A stretch of DNA of 64,000 bases from Rhizobium sp. G21 (lineage in GTDB: Bacteria; Pseudomonadota; Alphaproteobacteria; Rhizobiales; Rhizobiaceae), in the NCBI RefSeq assembly GCF_014158035.1, contig NZ_JACFXW010000001.1, positions 496,001 through 560,000 of the forward strand, given 5' to 3'. Positions 40,426 through 51,053 of this stretch are shown here, piece by piece. The notes beneath the pieces are model-generated. The model made no database searches. It was given only the letters and a program-made list of their open reading frames with translations, and was not told the origin of the DNA. Each line of letters starts with the position of its first letter. Position 1 is the stretch's first letter. The position numbers and the translations under genes were made by a program.

Positions 40426-40569
40426 ATTGGTCTTGCGCGCAGGCTTCGCCTGCGACAACACGGGCCTAGTTCTTTGTGCGGAGTAGTGGGCCGAAACGCT
40501 GGAAATTGCAATCCGGTTCATGCACAGTGGTCTGCAAGCAAAAGACGATGCATCAGGGAGCGAGGCGCG

Positions 40570-42408
40570 ATGAGCAATGACGGCGCAACTCAGGATAAGG
40601 AACGCCGCGCCATTCCCGGCCTCGATCCGGCCGATCTCGAGCCGTTCATCATCAAGAATCCCGAAGCGCTGACCGTCAATCTCGCGCGTTCGCTGGAGAA
40701 TCTCGGCAAGGCGGCGTCCGAATGGCTCGGCCCTCGCGAAAGCGGCGAAAAGCAGGATCTGATCGCCGAACCGGTCACCGATCTCGTCCGCACGCTCGGA
40801 AAAGTCGTGGAATATTGGGTCGCGGATCCAAACCGCGCGCTTCAGGCGCAAACGCTGCTGTTTTCCACCTACGCCCAGATCTGGATGTCGTCGCTGCAGA
40901 AGGCGGCCGGCGAATCTCCCGCTCCCGTCGTGCGCGACGACAAGCGTTTCGCCGACGCGGAATGGAAGAAAAATCCGTTCTTCGACTTCCTGCGCCAGGT
41001 TTACACCGTCACCGCCGATTGGGCCGACAAGCTGGTCACCCAGGCCGACGGGCTGGACGACCACACCCGCCACAAGGCGGCCTTTTACGTGAAGCAGATC
41101 ACCGCCGCGCTGTCGCCGGCCAATTTCGTGCTCACCAACCCCGTGCTCTACAAGGAGACCGTGGCGCAGAACGGCGCCAATCTCGTCGAGGGCATGAAGA
41201 AGCTCGCCGAAGACATTCAGTCCGGCCGCGGCGACCTGCGCATCCGCCAGACCGACATGACCAAGTTCAAGGTCGGCGAGAACATGGCCGTCACCCCCGG
41301 CAAGGTCATCGCCGAGGACGAAATCTGCCAGATCATCCAGTATGAACCGACGACGGAGACCGTGCTCAAGCGCCCTCTCCTCATCTGCCCGCCCTGGATC
41401 AACAAATTCTATGTGCTCGATCTCAATCCGCAGAAGAGCTTCATCAAATGGTGCGTCGACCAGGGCCACACCGTCTTCGTAATCTCCTGGGTCAATCCCG
41501 ACGAACGCCATGCGGACAAGGATTGGGGCGATTACGCCCGCGAAGGCGTGGATTTCGCGCTGGAGACGATCAAGAAAGCGACCGGCGAGGACAAGGTCAA
41601 CGCCATCGGCTATTGCGTCGGCGGCACGCTGCTGGCCGCCACGCTCGCCCGGCATGCCTTGGAAAAGGACAAGCGCATCGCCTCGGCCACGCTGTTCACC
41701 ACGCAGGTGGATTTCACCTATGCCGGCGATCTCAAGGTCTTCGCCGACGAAGAGCAGATCCGCACCATCGAAAAGAGCATGGAAGCCGAGGGCTATCTCG
41801 ACGGCACGAAGATGGCGCTCGCCTTCAACATGCTGCGCGCTTCCGAACTGATCTGGCCGTATTTCGTCAACAACTATCTCAAGGGGCAGGAGCCGATGGC
41901 CTTCGACCTGCTCTATTGGAACGCCGATTCCACCCGCATGCCGGCCGCCAATCACTCCTTCTATCTGCGCAACTGCTATCTCAACAACACGCTGGCGCGC
42001 GGCGAAATGGTGCTCGACGGCAAAAAGCTCGATCTCAAGAAGGTTAAGATCCCGATATACAACCTCGCCGCCCGCGAAGACCATATCGCGCCGGCGAAAT
42101 CGGTGTTCACAGGCTCGAAACTGTTCGGCGGCGACGTCAAGCTGGTAGTCTCCGGCTCCGGCCATATCGCCGGCGTCGTCAATCCGCCCGACAAGAAGAA
42201 GTACCAGTTCTGGACCAACGGCAAGGTCGAAGGCGAATACGAGGACTGGCTGGCGAGCGCCGAGGAAACGCCGGGCTCCTGGTGGCCAAACTGGCATGGC
42301 TGGATCCTCGACCAGGACGCCCGCACCGTGGCCCCGCGCAAACCCGGCGGCGACCAGCTGAACCCGATCGAAGAAGCGCCTGGCGCCTTCGTGCGCGTGC
42401 GGGTGTGA
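40570..42408 (+). CDS. phaC: Class I poly(3-hydroxyalkanoate) polymerase
   Basis: 612 residues, standard class I length. It polymerises (R)-3-hydroxyacyl-CoA into PHA granules. Lipase-like box NAIGYCVGGTLLAATL with catalytic Cys349; Asp504 in LAAREDHIAPAKSVF; His532 in SGSGHIAGVVNPP. An N-terminal granule-binding region precedes the alpha/beta hydrolase fold; SWWPNWHGWI is a class I C-terminal signature. ATG at 40570 with AGGGAG and GAGG upstream. No phaAB or phasin gene is near. Confidence 0.96.
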   Translation: MSNDGATQDKERRAIPGLDPADLEPFIIKNPEALTVNLARSLENLGKAASEWLGPRESGEKQDLIAEPVTDLVRTLGKVVEYWVADPNRALQAQTLLFSTYAQIWMSSLQKAAGESPAPVVRDDKRFADAEWKKNPFFDFLRQVYTVTADWADKLVTQADGLDDHTRHKAAFYVKQITAALSPANFVLTNPVLYKETVAQNGANLVEGMKKLAEDIQSGRGDLRIRQTDMTKFKVGENMAVTPGKVIAEDEICQIIQYEPTTETVLKRPLLICPPWINKFYVLDLNPQKSFIKWCVDQGHTVFVISWVNPDERHADKDWGDYAREGVDFALETIKKATGEDKVNAIGYCVGGTLLAATLARHALEKDKRIASATLFTTQVDFTYAGDLKVFADEEQIRTIEKSMEAEGYLDGTKMALAFNMLRASELIWPYFVNNYLKGQEPMAFDLLYWNADSTRMPAANHSFYLRNCYLNNTLARGEMVLDGKKLDLKKVKIPIYNLAAREDHIAPAKSVFTGSKLFGGDVKLVVSGSGHIAGVVNPPDKKKYQFWTNGKVEGEYEDWLASAEETPGSWWPNWHGWILDQDARTVAPRKPGGDQLNPIEEAPGAFVRVRV

Positions 42409-42424
42409 TAGATAGCGCTTACGG

Positions 42425-43431
42425 TTAGGCGCGGACAACCACCAGCGCCACGATAGCCGAGATCGCGATCAGCATCAGCGCCGAGACCACGCCGGCGGCG
42501 GCGATGCGTCCGCCGGACCGCGCCAGTTCGCGCAAGTCCACCGACAGTCCCAGCGCCGCCATGGCGACCACCGGCAGCACCGCCGCTGTGAACCGACAGA
42601 GCGTCACGGCCTGTTCGGGCAGAGCGCCGGCGAGATTGAAAGCCATCATCACGAAGAAGCCGAGGATGTACCAGGGCGCAATCCGCGACAGCGAAGCGGG
42701 CTTTGCGCCCTCGACCGAAAAAAACCGCCCGAGGATCATCAGCGCAGGACCGAGCGTCAGCACCCGCACGAGCTTCACCACCGCGCCGATCTCGCCGCTG
42801 ACCGGGCCCATGAACGACGTCGCCGCCATCACCTGCGGCACGGCGTAAACCGTCATGCCGGCGAAGACGCCGAAATGCAGTGCGCCGAAGCCCAGCGCAG
42901 AGCCGAAGGCCGGCAGCACGGCGATCACCAAGATGCTCAGCGAGGCGGTAAAGGCGATGGCGCGGCTGGTCTCGTCGGCGCGCGCGCCGATCGCCGGCCC
43001 CACCGCCATGATCGCCGAATTGCCGCAGATGGAATTGCCCGACGCCACCAGCGCAGACAGCCTCGGCTCCAACCCGAGCATCCGACCCGCCGCATAAGAG
43101 GCGGCGATCGAGGCGGCGACGGCGGCGAAGACCACCAAAGGCAGCGTCGCGCCCATGGACGCGATGGTGGCGGCGCTGATCGTCGCGCCCATGGCGGCGA
43201 TGGCGATTTCAATGGTCTGCGCGCCATCGCCCGGATGCCGGCGTCGAAACCCGCCAGCGGCAGGCCGGCGCTGCGCAGCACCACCCCCGCCAGCATCGCC
43301 AGCATCATGGGATCGAGACCGAAAGCGCGAGCCTGCGGAAACAGATGCTCCGCAGCGAGTGAGGTGACGGCGAGCGTGACGCACAGGCCGGCGCCGGGCA
43401 ATAAAGAGGTTTTGTGGGCGATGGACAGCAT
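42425..43431 (-). CDS. YeiH family putative sulfate exporter (frame slip)
   Basis: About 335 residues with roughly ten transmembrane helices. N-terminal part: MLSIAHKTSLLPGAGLCVTL, MLAMLAGVVLRSAGLPLAGF. The frame breaks at CCC on the plus strand (43230-43232); one added base gives DAGIRGDGAQTIEIAIAAMG. C-terminal part: SGNSICGNSAIMAVGPAI, the conserved YeiH/UPF0324 core, and AVPQVMAATSFMG. ATG at 43431 with AGGAG 6 nt upstream. Divergent from a LysR gene, the standard arrangement for sulfonate/sulfite-linked YeiH systems. Confidence 0.87.
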
Positions 43432-43458
43432 GATCAACTCCTGCGCCCAAATATCCCT

Positions 43459-43505
43459 TTGCCAACAATCCAAATCCATCGAATAATGTTGCCAATATCA
43501 TGCAA
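43459..43505. promoter_or_regulatory. LysR-type operator region, yeiH-lysR spacer
   Basis: TTGCCAATATCATGCAA (43489-43505) is a dyad TTGC-N9-GCAA containing the T-N11-A LysR box. The half TTGCCAA is repeated in the same orientation at 43459-43465, exactly 30 bp (about three helical turns) away. This matches the recognition-plus-activation site layout of LysR regulators in an 87-bp divergent spacer. Confidence 0.65.
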
Positions 43506-43518
43506 TAGGATTTCACGA

Positions 43519-44397
43519 TTGACGCTCGAACAGCTCACCATCTTTCTCGCCGTCGCCGAGGCGCAGCATGTCACCCGCGCCGCCGAGAGGCTCGGCCTCA
43601 CGCCGTCTGCCGTCAGCGCCTCGATCAAGGCGCTGGAGCGGTTCTACAATGTCGCGCTGTTTTCCCGGGTCGGCCGCGGCATCGAACTGACGGAAGCGGG
43701 GCGGCTGTTCGTCGAGGAGGCCCGCGCCACGCTGGCCCGCGCCCAGGCCGCAGCGCTGGCGCTGAGCGATCTCGGCGGCTTGAAGCGCGGCGTGCTCCGG
43801 CTCTCGGCCAGCCAGACCACCGCCAGCCACTGGCTGCCGCCCCGGCTGATGCGCTTCCGCATGCTCTATCCGGGCGTCGAAGTGGATCTGACGGTGGGCA
43901 ACACCTCCACCGTCGCCCGCGACGTGCTCTCGGGCGCCAGCGAAATCGGCCTGATCGAAGGCGAGATCGACGAGCCGGCGCTGGCCTCCCAGCGCGTGGC
44001 GCGCGACGAACTGGTCATCCTCTGCGCGCCGCGCCATCCGCTCGCCTCCGCAAAAGCGGCGGAGGTCGACGATCTCCTGCGCGAGACGGGCTGGGTCATG
44101 CGCGAACAGGGCTCGGGCACCCGCGCCGCGCTCAAGGCGGCGCTCGCCCGCCGCGCCATCGACCCGGACGCCATCCGCATCGCGCTCGTCCTGCCCTCGA
44201 ATGAAGCGGTGATCTCGGCGCTCATCGACAGCGATTGCGCCTCCTGCCTGTCCCGCGCCGCTGCGGCGCCCTATCTCGCCCTCGGCCGCCTCAGCGTCGC
44301 CCCCGTCTCGCTCGCCGCCCGCGACTTCACCTTCCTGCGCCACAAGGAACGGGGCCTCAGCCCCGCCGGCCGCGAATTCTCCAGGCTGTGTGATTAG
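43519..44397 (+). CDS. LysR family transcriptional regulator (YeiE/CbbR-like)
   Basis: 292 residues. N-terminal winged helix LTLEQLTIFLAVAEAQHVTR and RLGLTPSAVSASIKALE; effector domain with VLRLSASQTTASHWLPPRLM and WVMREQGSGTR. Start is a TTG at 43519 with AGGA 8 nt upstream; no ATG fits. It is expected to control the divergent yeiH exporter, probably in response to sulfite or a sulfonate. Confidence 0.9.
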   Translation: MTLEQLTIFLAVAEAQHVTRAAERLGLTPSAVSASIKALERFYNVALFSRVGRGIELTEAGRLFVEEARATLARAQAAALALSDLGGLKRGVLRLSASQTTASHWLPPRLMRFRMLYPGVEVDLTVGNTSTVARDVLSGASEIGLIEGEIDEPALASQRVARDELVILCAPRHPLASAKAAEVDDLLRETGWVMREQGSGTRAALKAALARRAIDPDAIRIALVLPSNEAVISALIDSDCASCLSRAAAAPYLALGRLSVAPVSLAARDFTFLRHKERGLSPAGREFSRLCD

Positions 44398-44514
44398 CCG
44401 CGTCTCGTTTTCCAAAACCTATACGCGCACTGTGGGCGGCGCAGTTCTTGATGGACGAAGCGCCCATGGCTGTTTTATGAAGGGAGCCGGAAATGAAGTG
44501 GAAAGCAGCCCTCT

Positions 44515-45339
44515 ATGGTGAATTATATTGAAGCCGCCGCCGCGCCGATGAAGAACACCGGCGTGATCAGACTGTATGGCCCCGACGCCTTCGAAGGCAT
44601 GCGCCGGGCCTGCCAGCTGACGGCGCGCTGCCTCGACGCGCTCTGGCCGATGGTCAAGCCGGGCGTCACCACCAATGAGATCGACCAGTTCGTTCTGGAA
44701 TTCGGCCTCGCCCATGGCGCGCTGCCGGCGACGCTGAACTACCGCGGCTATCGCAAGGTCTCCTGCACCTCGATCAACCACGTGGTCTGTCATGGGATTC
44801 CCGACGACAAGCCGCTGCGCGACGGCGACATCGTCAATATCGACGTCACCTTCATCCTTGACGGCTGGCATGGCGACGCCAGCCGCATGTATCCGGTCGG
44901 CGAGGTCAAGCGCGCCGCCGAACGGCTGATGGAAGTCACCTATGAATGCCTGCTGCTCGGCATCGCCGCGGTCAAGCCCGGCGCGCGCATCGGCGCGATC
45001 GGCGAGGCCATCCAGACTTACGCCGAAAAGGAGCGCTGCTCGGTGGTGCGCGATTTCTGCGGCCACGGCGTCGGCGCGCTGTTCCATGACGCGCCCAATA
45101 TCCTGCATTACGGCTCGGCCAAGGACGGCCCGGAAATCAAGGAAGGCATGATCTTCACCATCGAGCCGATGATCAATCTCGGACGCCCGCATGTGAAGGT
45201 GTTGTCCGACGGCTGGACCGCCGTCACCCGCGACCGCTCGCTCTCGGCCCAATACGAACACACGGTGGGGGTCACCAAGGACGGCTGCGAAGTCTTCACG
45301 CTGTCGCCCACCGGCCTCGACAGACCCGGCCTCATATAA
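44515..45339 (+). CDS. map: Methionine aminopeptidase, type I
   Basis: 274 residues. Removes N-terminal Met co-translationally. Metal ligands: [20 protein letters not shown] (two Asp), [17 protein letters not shown] (His), [11 protein letters not shown] (Glu) and QYEHTVGVT (Glu). ATG at 44515 with only a weak ribosome site; a 12-codon open frame (44493-44531) with a strong AAGGGAG site overlaps the start and might feed ribosomes to it. 10 nt before radC. Confidence 0.95.
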   Translation: MVNYIEAAAAPMKNTGVIRLYGPDAFEGMRRACQLTARCLDALWPMVKPGVTTNEIDQFVLEFGLAHGALPATLNYRGYRKVSCTSINHVVCHGIPDDKPLRDGDIVNIDVTFILDGWHGDASRMYPVGEVKRAAERLMEVTYECLLLGIAAVKPGARIGAIGEAIQTYAEKERCSVVRDFCGHGVGALFHDAPNILHYGSAKDGPEIKEGMIFTIEPMINLGRPHVKVLSDGWTAVTRDRSLSAQYEHTVGVTKDGCEVFTLSPTGLDRPGLI

Positions 45340-45349
45340 GGGACCTCCC

Positions 45350-46158
45350 ATGGCGCTTCCGATCGACCCCGAGACTGGACGCGACCTCAACGACACGGGC
45401 GACGGCGACCCGCCCGACGAGCGGGGCTTCTTTTTCGAAAGCGCGCCGCGCTCTCAGGCGCGGCCGCCCGGGCCTCCGCAACCGGCGCCCGCCCATTACC
45501 ACGGCCATCGCGATCGGCTCCGCGCAAAATTTCGCGACCTGGGCGACGGCGCGCTCGCCGATTACGAAATCCTCGAACTCTTCCTCTTCCGCCTCATCCC
45601 CCGCCGCGACACAAAACCGATCGCCAAGGCGCTGATCGAGCGCTTCGGCACGCTCGCCGGCGTTTTCGGCGCGCCCGCCCATCTCCTTCAGGAAGTGAAG
45701 GGCGTCGGCGAAGCGGTCGCCACCGACATCAAACTGGTCGGCGCCATCGCGCACGCTCGCTGCGCAGCGAGATCAAGGGCCGCGCCATTCTCGGCTCCTG
45801 GTCCTCGGTCATCGATTACTGCCGCGCCGCCATGGCGCATGAGACGACGGAGCAGTTTCGCATTCTCTTTCTCGACAAGCGCAATCAACTGATCGCCGAC
45901 GAGGTGCAGCAGCGCGGCACGGTCGACCACACGCCCGTCTACCCGCGCGAGGTGGTCAAGCGGGCGCTGGAGCTCTCGGCCACCGCCATCATCCTCGTCC
46001 ACAATCATCCCTCCGGCGATCCGACCCCGTCGCGCGCCGATATCGACATGACCCAGACGATCATCCAGACGGCCAAGCCGCTGGGGATCACCATCCATGA
46101 CCATATCATCATCGGCAAGGACGGCCACGCCAGCCTGAAGGGGCTTCGCCTCATATAA
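45350..46158 (+). CDS. radC: RadC family DNA repair protein / JAB1-type (frame slip)
   Basis: About 269 residues. N-terminal helix-hairpin-helix region ([39 protein letters not shown]), then the frame breaks near 45750-45760; one added base gives [20 protein letters not shown]-terminal JAMM-like motif: [20 protein letters not shown] and [20 protein letters not shown] (HxH...D). Despite the name its role in repair is doubtful; it is a predicted metalloprotease-like fold. ATG at 45350. Confidence 0.88.
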
Positions 46159-46179
46159 TCAATGTGTTAATTATATTTC

Positions 46180-49053
46180 TTAACCTTGAGAAACAGCATC
46201 CTCACGCACAACATGAGCAGCTTCGCTCCGCGGCTCTTCCGTCCCGGCCTTGCCGAAGCAGTGCTCCGTTTTCAACACGTGGCGCATGATGTCGTAGCCC
46301 AGCGCGCGGTAGCTCTCGAACTGCGATTCCGTGAACCACTGATCGGTGGTCGGCTCGTGCGGAAAGGCTGGATTGGCGTTGGCATAGGCTTTGACGCCGG
46401 CGCTCTCGCCGTCGTTGTGGAAGCTCGCCTTGACATAGACGAGAATGCCGTCGGGCGCGTCTTTTCCATCGGCGGCCGAATAATCGATCCGGGCGACGGC
46501 GTGATAGGGCGCTTCGATCGTGACGCCCAGCGCCGACGGTCTCGGCTTTAGCGCCTGCAGATCGTCGAAGACGATGGGCACGCCGAAGTCGATCTCGATC
46601 TTGCGGATGCTGTCGCCGAGATCGGAATAGGTGAAATCGGGATCGCAGCTCGCATCGATCACCAGGATGCATCGGCATCGCCGCCTGACCATTTCATACA
46701 GGCCGAGATTCTCGAAATGCCCGCCGTCCGACAGGCTGACATTGGGACGGCGATCGGTGGTCAGTCCGAAGGCGTCCATGATCAGCGGAAAGGCGGCGTG
46801 GCGCGGGCCGTTGTGGCGCCAGGAATGCTCGCCCGCAGGCCCCGGATTGCCCAGCCACCAGCCGAGCCGGACATTGAACAGCGTCAACAGCAACGAGACG
46901 GTCGGCGACGAGTGATACCCCATGCTCGGATTGACCGCGGCGCCCGATATCGCCATGGCCGTGCCGAGCGAGATCCCCGATTTCTCCGCCTCCTTCTCCG
47001 TGCGCTTGTTCCAGCGCCAACGGCTCAGATCCGAGCCGCCATATTCATCCGAGCGGCGATAGGCGCCGCGATAGGCCGTCACCAGCCCTCCCGGCTCGTC
47101 GCGCAGGCCGCTCAGCGCCCCCGAGCCGCTATGCAGCGGCGAGACCGTGAAGGACAGCGCCTTGCGCTGCTGCCAGGCGAGATTGCGCGTCGATACGATA
47201 TTGAGCGCCATGTTGAGCACGTGGAACGGTCGCCAGTTTACGCCCCGAGGAATCTCGCCGGCATCGGGCCAGAGTTCGGCCATGTCGGGGTTGTCGTCGC
47301 GGTCGAAACCGGTGAAGCGATCCGGCTTGCGACCGAGATGCGAGGCGCCGAGAAAGGCGCGGATCAAGCGGTTGCGATAGAGGCCATGCAACGAGAATCG
47401 GTTGATGTTGACGAAGGTCGAGCCGATATAGCCGATCACGGCGAGGATCACGGCGGCCGTCAGCAATGTGCGCACGCCGGCGGGCAGTTCGCTCACCGCA
47501 ATCTTGCTCTGTCCCCAATCGGCGGCGAAGCCTTGCTCGAACAGCGGATAGTCGTCGAAGGAGACGAGATAGGCGAACAAGGATTTGCCGAGCACGAGAT
47601 GATCGATCACCGCCGAGCCGAGCGTGATCAGCAGCAGGAAGAACAACGGCGCCGACAGCTTGGCGGCCACATCATAAGCGATCGACATGAACCGCGACTG
47701 ATATTTACCCAGCGCCGAACTCTTGCTGCTGGCGCCCGTGACGACGCCGATCACCGCGCTGATCCCGCCGGCGGCGGCGATCCAGTCGATCAAGCGGTCG
47801 AAGCCTTCGTCCGCCTTGCCGACCAACAGCGAGCCGAACAGCGCCAACCCGACCACCACGATCCAGAAAACGCCCGCGGCGATGCACCAGCCGGCGGCGC
47901 GGGCGAACCATTCCCGTTGCTCGTCGGAATTCGGGCTGGCGCTGGTCAGCGCCACATAGGCGGTCTCGGCCGTCACCTGCGCCAGCAGAAGCCAGGGCGG
48001 TCCGAACACCAGCAGCAGCACGAGCCGCAGCGCCGAGTCGCTGCCCGCGCCGAGCAGATGCGCCCCCACCGCCAACACCGCGCCATAGACGAGGCCGGAC
48101 AGCACCCAGCCCCAGACACGCTTGTCTTTGAGCTTGCTCCAGTTGCCGGTCGAAAGCGCCACCGTCACCAGCCGCGCCGTGGTCAGCAGCGTCAGCAATT
48201 GCGCGAACGCGTAGACGAGAAGGCCGGCGAGCGCCCCGATCACCACGAGATCGCCGAGCGAAAAGACGATCAGGGTCCGATAGGCCAGCACCGTGTGCAG
48301 CATCCCTGTCCAGGCGACGCCGCCGAGGAAGAGCGGAATGAGATTGCCGCGCAGGTAGTCGTTCTGGGTCGGGCTGGCCGGCCCGCTCAGCGATTGCTCC
48401 TTGAGCGTGAACCGCAAGGCCAGCAGCACGAGCGCCAGAGAAGCCCCGCCGAGCACGAAAAGCGCCAGCCCCGTCGATTGCGACCCGAAGGAATGCGGCA
48501 GCCAGGCGACCCCGATGGTGAGGAATTTGAGCGCGATCACGGCGAGCAGCAGGATCGGCAGCAGCACGATCCAGTTCAGCGCCATGTTCCTGAGCACCAT
48601 CGACAGCGCCGCCCAGGTGTCGGCCGAGAGCAGGCCCACTTTGGGCGTCAGGTAATTGCTGTCGCGGCGCAGGTCGCCGATCGGCGTCGGCTCTATGGCG
48701 TTGATCCGCGCGGTCCGCCCCGTCAATTGCCGTCGCACCCTTTGGTAAGGTTGCCGCGACAGCCAGGCGGTGAGCCAGGCCCCGATGAAGCCGCCGCCCG
48801 AAACGGTGGAAAGAAAATGAAAGCGCGACAGCAGGTCACCTTCGGCGTCCTCGTGATCCGCCAGCGCCTGGATGACGCCGAGCGAAAAGACCGCGCTGCG
48901 CACCCCGCCGCCGGACAGGCAGAGCGCCCTCGACTCCAGCTGGTTGAGGCCGACGGCGAGTCGGGCGTCCTCGTAGTCGTCGAGCGCATGCTCGCCGTGG
49001 ATCCGGCAGGCTTCTTCTCTGAGAATGTCGGTGGTGCTGAGCGGAAGGGACAT
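46180..49053 (-). CDS. Membrane-embedded patatin-like phospholipase
   Basis: 957 residues, about twice a usual patatin. N-terminal oxyanion motif CLSGGGVRSAVFSLG (residues 45-59) and nucleophile in STVSGGG (Ser85); the catalytic Asp is far away in SLSDGGHFENLGLYEM, around residue 790. Between them lie many hydrophobic segments, probably eight or more transmembrane helices (such as IVLLPILLLAVIALKFL and FFLLLITLGSAVIDHLVL). So the patatin fold is split by a membrane domain. Lipid acyl-hydrolase activity is inferred from the intact dyad. It is 23 nt after the GMC gene on the same strand. Confidence 0.82.
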   Translation of the reverse strand: MSLPLSTTDILREEACRIHGEHALDDYEDARLAVGLNQLESRALCLSGGGVRSAVFSLGVIQALADHEDAEGDLLSRFHFLSTVSGGGFIGAWLTAWLSRQPYQRVRRQLTGRTARINAIEPTPIGDLRRDSNYLTPKVGLLSADTWAALSMVLRNMALNWIVLLPILLLAVIALKFLTIGVAWLPHSFGSQSTGLALFVLGGASLALVLLALRFTLKEQSLSGPASPTQNDYLRGNLIPLFLGGVAWTGMLHTVLAYRTLIVFSLGDLVVIGALAGLLVYAFAQLLTLLTTARLVTVALSTGNWSKLKDKRVWGWVLSGLVYGAVLAVGAHLLGAGSDSALRLVLLLVFGPPWLLLAQVTAETAYVALTSASPNSDEQREWFARAAGWCIAAGVFWIVVVGLALFGSLLVGKADEGFDRLIDWIAAAGGISAVIGVVTGASSKSSALGKYQSRFMSIAYDVAAKLSAPLFFLLLITLGSAVIDHLVLGKSLFAYLVSFDDYPLFEQGFAADWGQSKIAVSELPAGVRTLLTAAVILAVIGYIGSTFVNINRFSLHGLYRNRLIRAFLGASHLGRKPDRFTGFDRDDNPDMAELWPDAGEIPRGVNWRPFHVLNMALNIVSTRNLAWQQRKALSFTVSPLHSGSGALSGLRDEPGGLVTAYRGAYRRSDEYGGSDLSRWRWNKRTEKEAEKSGISLGTAMAISGAAVNPSMGYHSSPTVSLLLTLFNVRLGWWLGNPGPAGEHSWRHNGPRHAAFPLIMDAFGLTTDRRPNVSLSDGGHFENLGLYEMVRRRCRCILVIDASCDPDFTYSDLGDSIRKIEIDFGVPIVFDDLQALKPRPSALGVTIEAPYHAVARIDYSAADGKDAPDGILVYVKASFHNDGESAGVKAYANANPAFPHEPTTDQWFTESQFESYRALGYDIMRHVLKTEHCFGKAGTEEPRSEAAHVVREDAVSQG

Positions 49054-49076
49054 GGGAGCCTCCGTGATATCGGGCG

Positions 49077-50986
49077 TCAGGAGCGGGAATTGAGGATGAC
49101 GTCGGCGGCTTTTTCGCCGATCATGTAGACCGAGCTGACGATGAAGAAGCCCGGAATGCGCGGGAAGACCGAGGCGTCGACGACCCGCAGATTTTTGACG
49201 CCATGCACCCGGAAGTCGGAGGACACAACGCCGCCGTCATATTCGCCGCCGATCGGGCATGTGCAGGAAGCATGGTGGCCCCAGGCCTGGCTGCGCACGA
49301 AGTCCATCAGCTCTTCGTCGCTCTGGACCTGATCGCCCGGCAGCAGTTCCTGCTTGGCGATGCCCTTTTCATAGAGCGCCCTGGTCGCCTTGCGCACGAA
49401 CTTGATCCCGTCGACCACGCTTTTCAGATCCTGGCCATCTGGGTCGCTGTCCTCGTCGAAATAGCGAAAATCGATGTCGGGCGGGTCGCGCGGATCGGCG
49501 CTTTTCAGCGTCACCGTCCCGGCCCGATTGAGGGTGTGCGCCTTCAGGATAGCCCAGGTCAGGATGTCGTGGCGCTCTGGAAACAGCCTGGAATAGCCGG
49601 GGAAATACCCCTGAACTCCCCGAGCAGCGCGAAGCAGAAGAGATCCGGCAAGGGGCGCTCCAACGCCGAGCGGCTGATGGAAGCCAGCACGGCGCCATTG
49701 GTGGTGTAGACGCCCTCGCGCGCCGACGCCCAGACCTTGTATTGCGGATCGCCCTTGGCGAATTTGGCGCCTTTCAGCACTTCCCAATCCTGGGTCATCT
49801 CGGTGACGACGCCGACCTCGTAGCGGTCCTGCAGGTTTTTGCCGACGCCGGGCAGATGATGGACGACCGGAATATCGAATTTGGCGAGATCCGTCCGGTC
49901 GCCGATCCCGGACAGCATCAGCAGCTGCGGCGTATTGAAGGCGCCGCCCGAGAGGATGACTTCCTTGCGGGCGTAGACCTGCCGCAACTCGCCCTCGCTC
50001 CGCGCCTGGAGCCCGGAAACGCGATAGAGCCGTTCGCCCTTGAGAAACTCGACGCCGATCGCCGTCTTGCCGTCGAACAGCACCCGGGTCGCCAAGGCGT
50101 CGAGCTCGATATGCAGCCGTTCCGGATGTTTGTCGCGCGTCTCCAGCAGTCGCTCGCGCGCGCCCAGCCGCGCATGGTTGCGATTGGTCAGCGGCGGGTA
50201 ACGCAGCCCCGTCGCCTCGGCTTCGACGAGCCGCCAGTCGTTGGGGTCGCCCTGGCTTTCGAACAGCCATTCGACCGTCTCGTCGGCATTGGGATCGCCG
50301 CGCAGGATTTCGCCTGCGCTGTCGAGCAGCGTCGCGACCAGCGCCCGGTCCTTGAAGGCGCTGAGCGGAAGGGCTTTCTGCGTCGTCAGCCAGCCGCCGA
50401 ATCCATGACCGCTCGGATTGAAGAGACCCGCCGTCAGCAGAAACAGCAGCCGGTAAGGCCAGCGGTAATCGCAATTCTCCAGCCGGCGGAACAGCGCCCG
50501 CATCCGCTTGGCGCTCCAGCTGGCGTCGCCGGTGAGATCGGCGATGAAATCCCAGTCCTGATTGTGCGGATAGACCAAGATCTGAGCGTTGTGCGCCGTG
50601 CAGCCGCCGAGCGTGCCCGAGCGAGGATAGAGAATGCCGTCGACCGTGCGGCCCTGAAATTCGCGGACATATTTGGGGTCTTTCGCGGCGTCCGTCTCTT
50701 CTTCATAGTGACGCACGAAGAAATCCCAGCGCATCGCCTCGTTCTCCGAGGCGAAGGGATGGAAGGCGGGCACGTCGTAGTCATCCGGCAGACGGTTTTC
50801 GACCGGATAAGCGGGATCGCCGCCGCTGAGTTTGTGCGGATCTCCGCCCGCCTCCAGAACCAGAACTTTCTGGCCGCCCTCGGCGAGCCTCGCGGCCACC
50901 GTGCCGCCGCCCGCGCCCGAGCCGACGACGATATAGTCGTAGTCGGCGTCCCACGATCCGGACTTTTGTCGTCTTGCGTCTGTCAT
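49077..50986 (-). CDS. GMC family oxidoreductase (frame slip)
   Basis: About 636 residues. FAD-dependent glucose-methanol-choline family. ADP-binding motif YDYIVVGSGAGGGTVAARLA near residue 17, LEAGGD, and GGCTAHNAQILVYP. The frame breaks at C4 on the plus strand (49608-49611); one added base gives FALLGEFRGYFPGYSRLFPE. Active-site His in SQAWGHHASCTCPIGG, then VVDASVFPRIPGFFIVSSVY. No signal peptide. ATG chosen at 50986 with AAGGG upstream; ATGs at 50992 and 51010 are alternatives. The neighbour cytochrome c gene suggests a respiratory-chain-linked alcohol or sterol dehydrogenase; substrate unknown. Confidence 0.87.
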
Positions 50987-51053
50987 GAGCATGCCCTTCT
51001 TCTTGCACATGAAGATGGAGACGCCGGCGGGCGTGAGCGCCGGCGAGGCGAGG

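Noticed and set aside
39085..40569. Long open frame upstream of phaC on the plus strand, in frame with it
   Set aside because: It is the antisense shadow of the aminotransferase and lipoprotein genes. The PhaC protein starts at 40570 with its own ribosome site and family N-terminus.
40426..42438. Open frame opposite phaC running into the small lipoprotein
   Set aside because: Only the last 109 codons have a signal peptide and sensible composition; the rest is a shadow of phaC.
46717..49128. 800-codon open frame opposite the patatin gene
   Set aside because: Rich in Arg, Gln, Pro and His with no recognisable motif; a typical GC-skew shadow of the patatin gene, whose motifs are intact.
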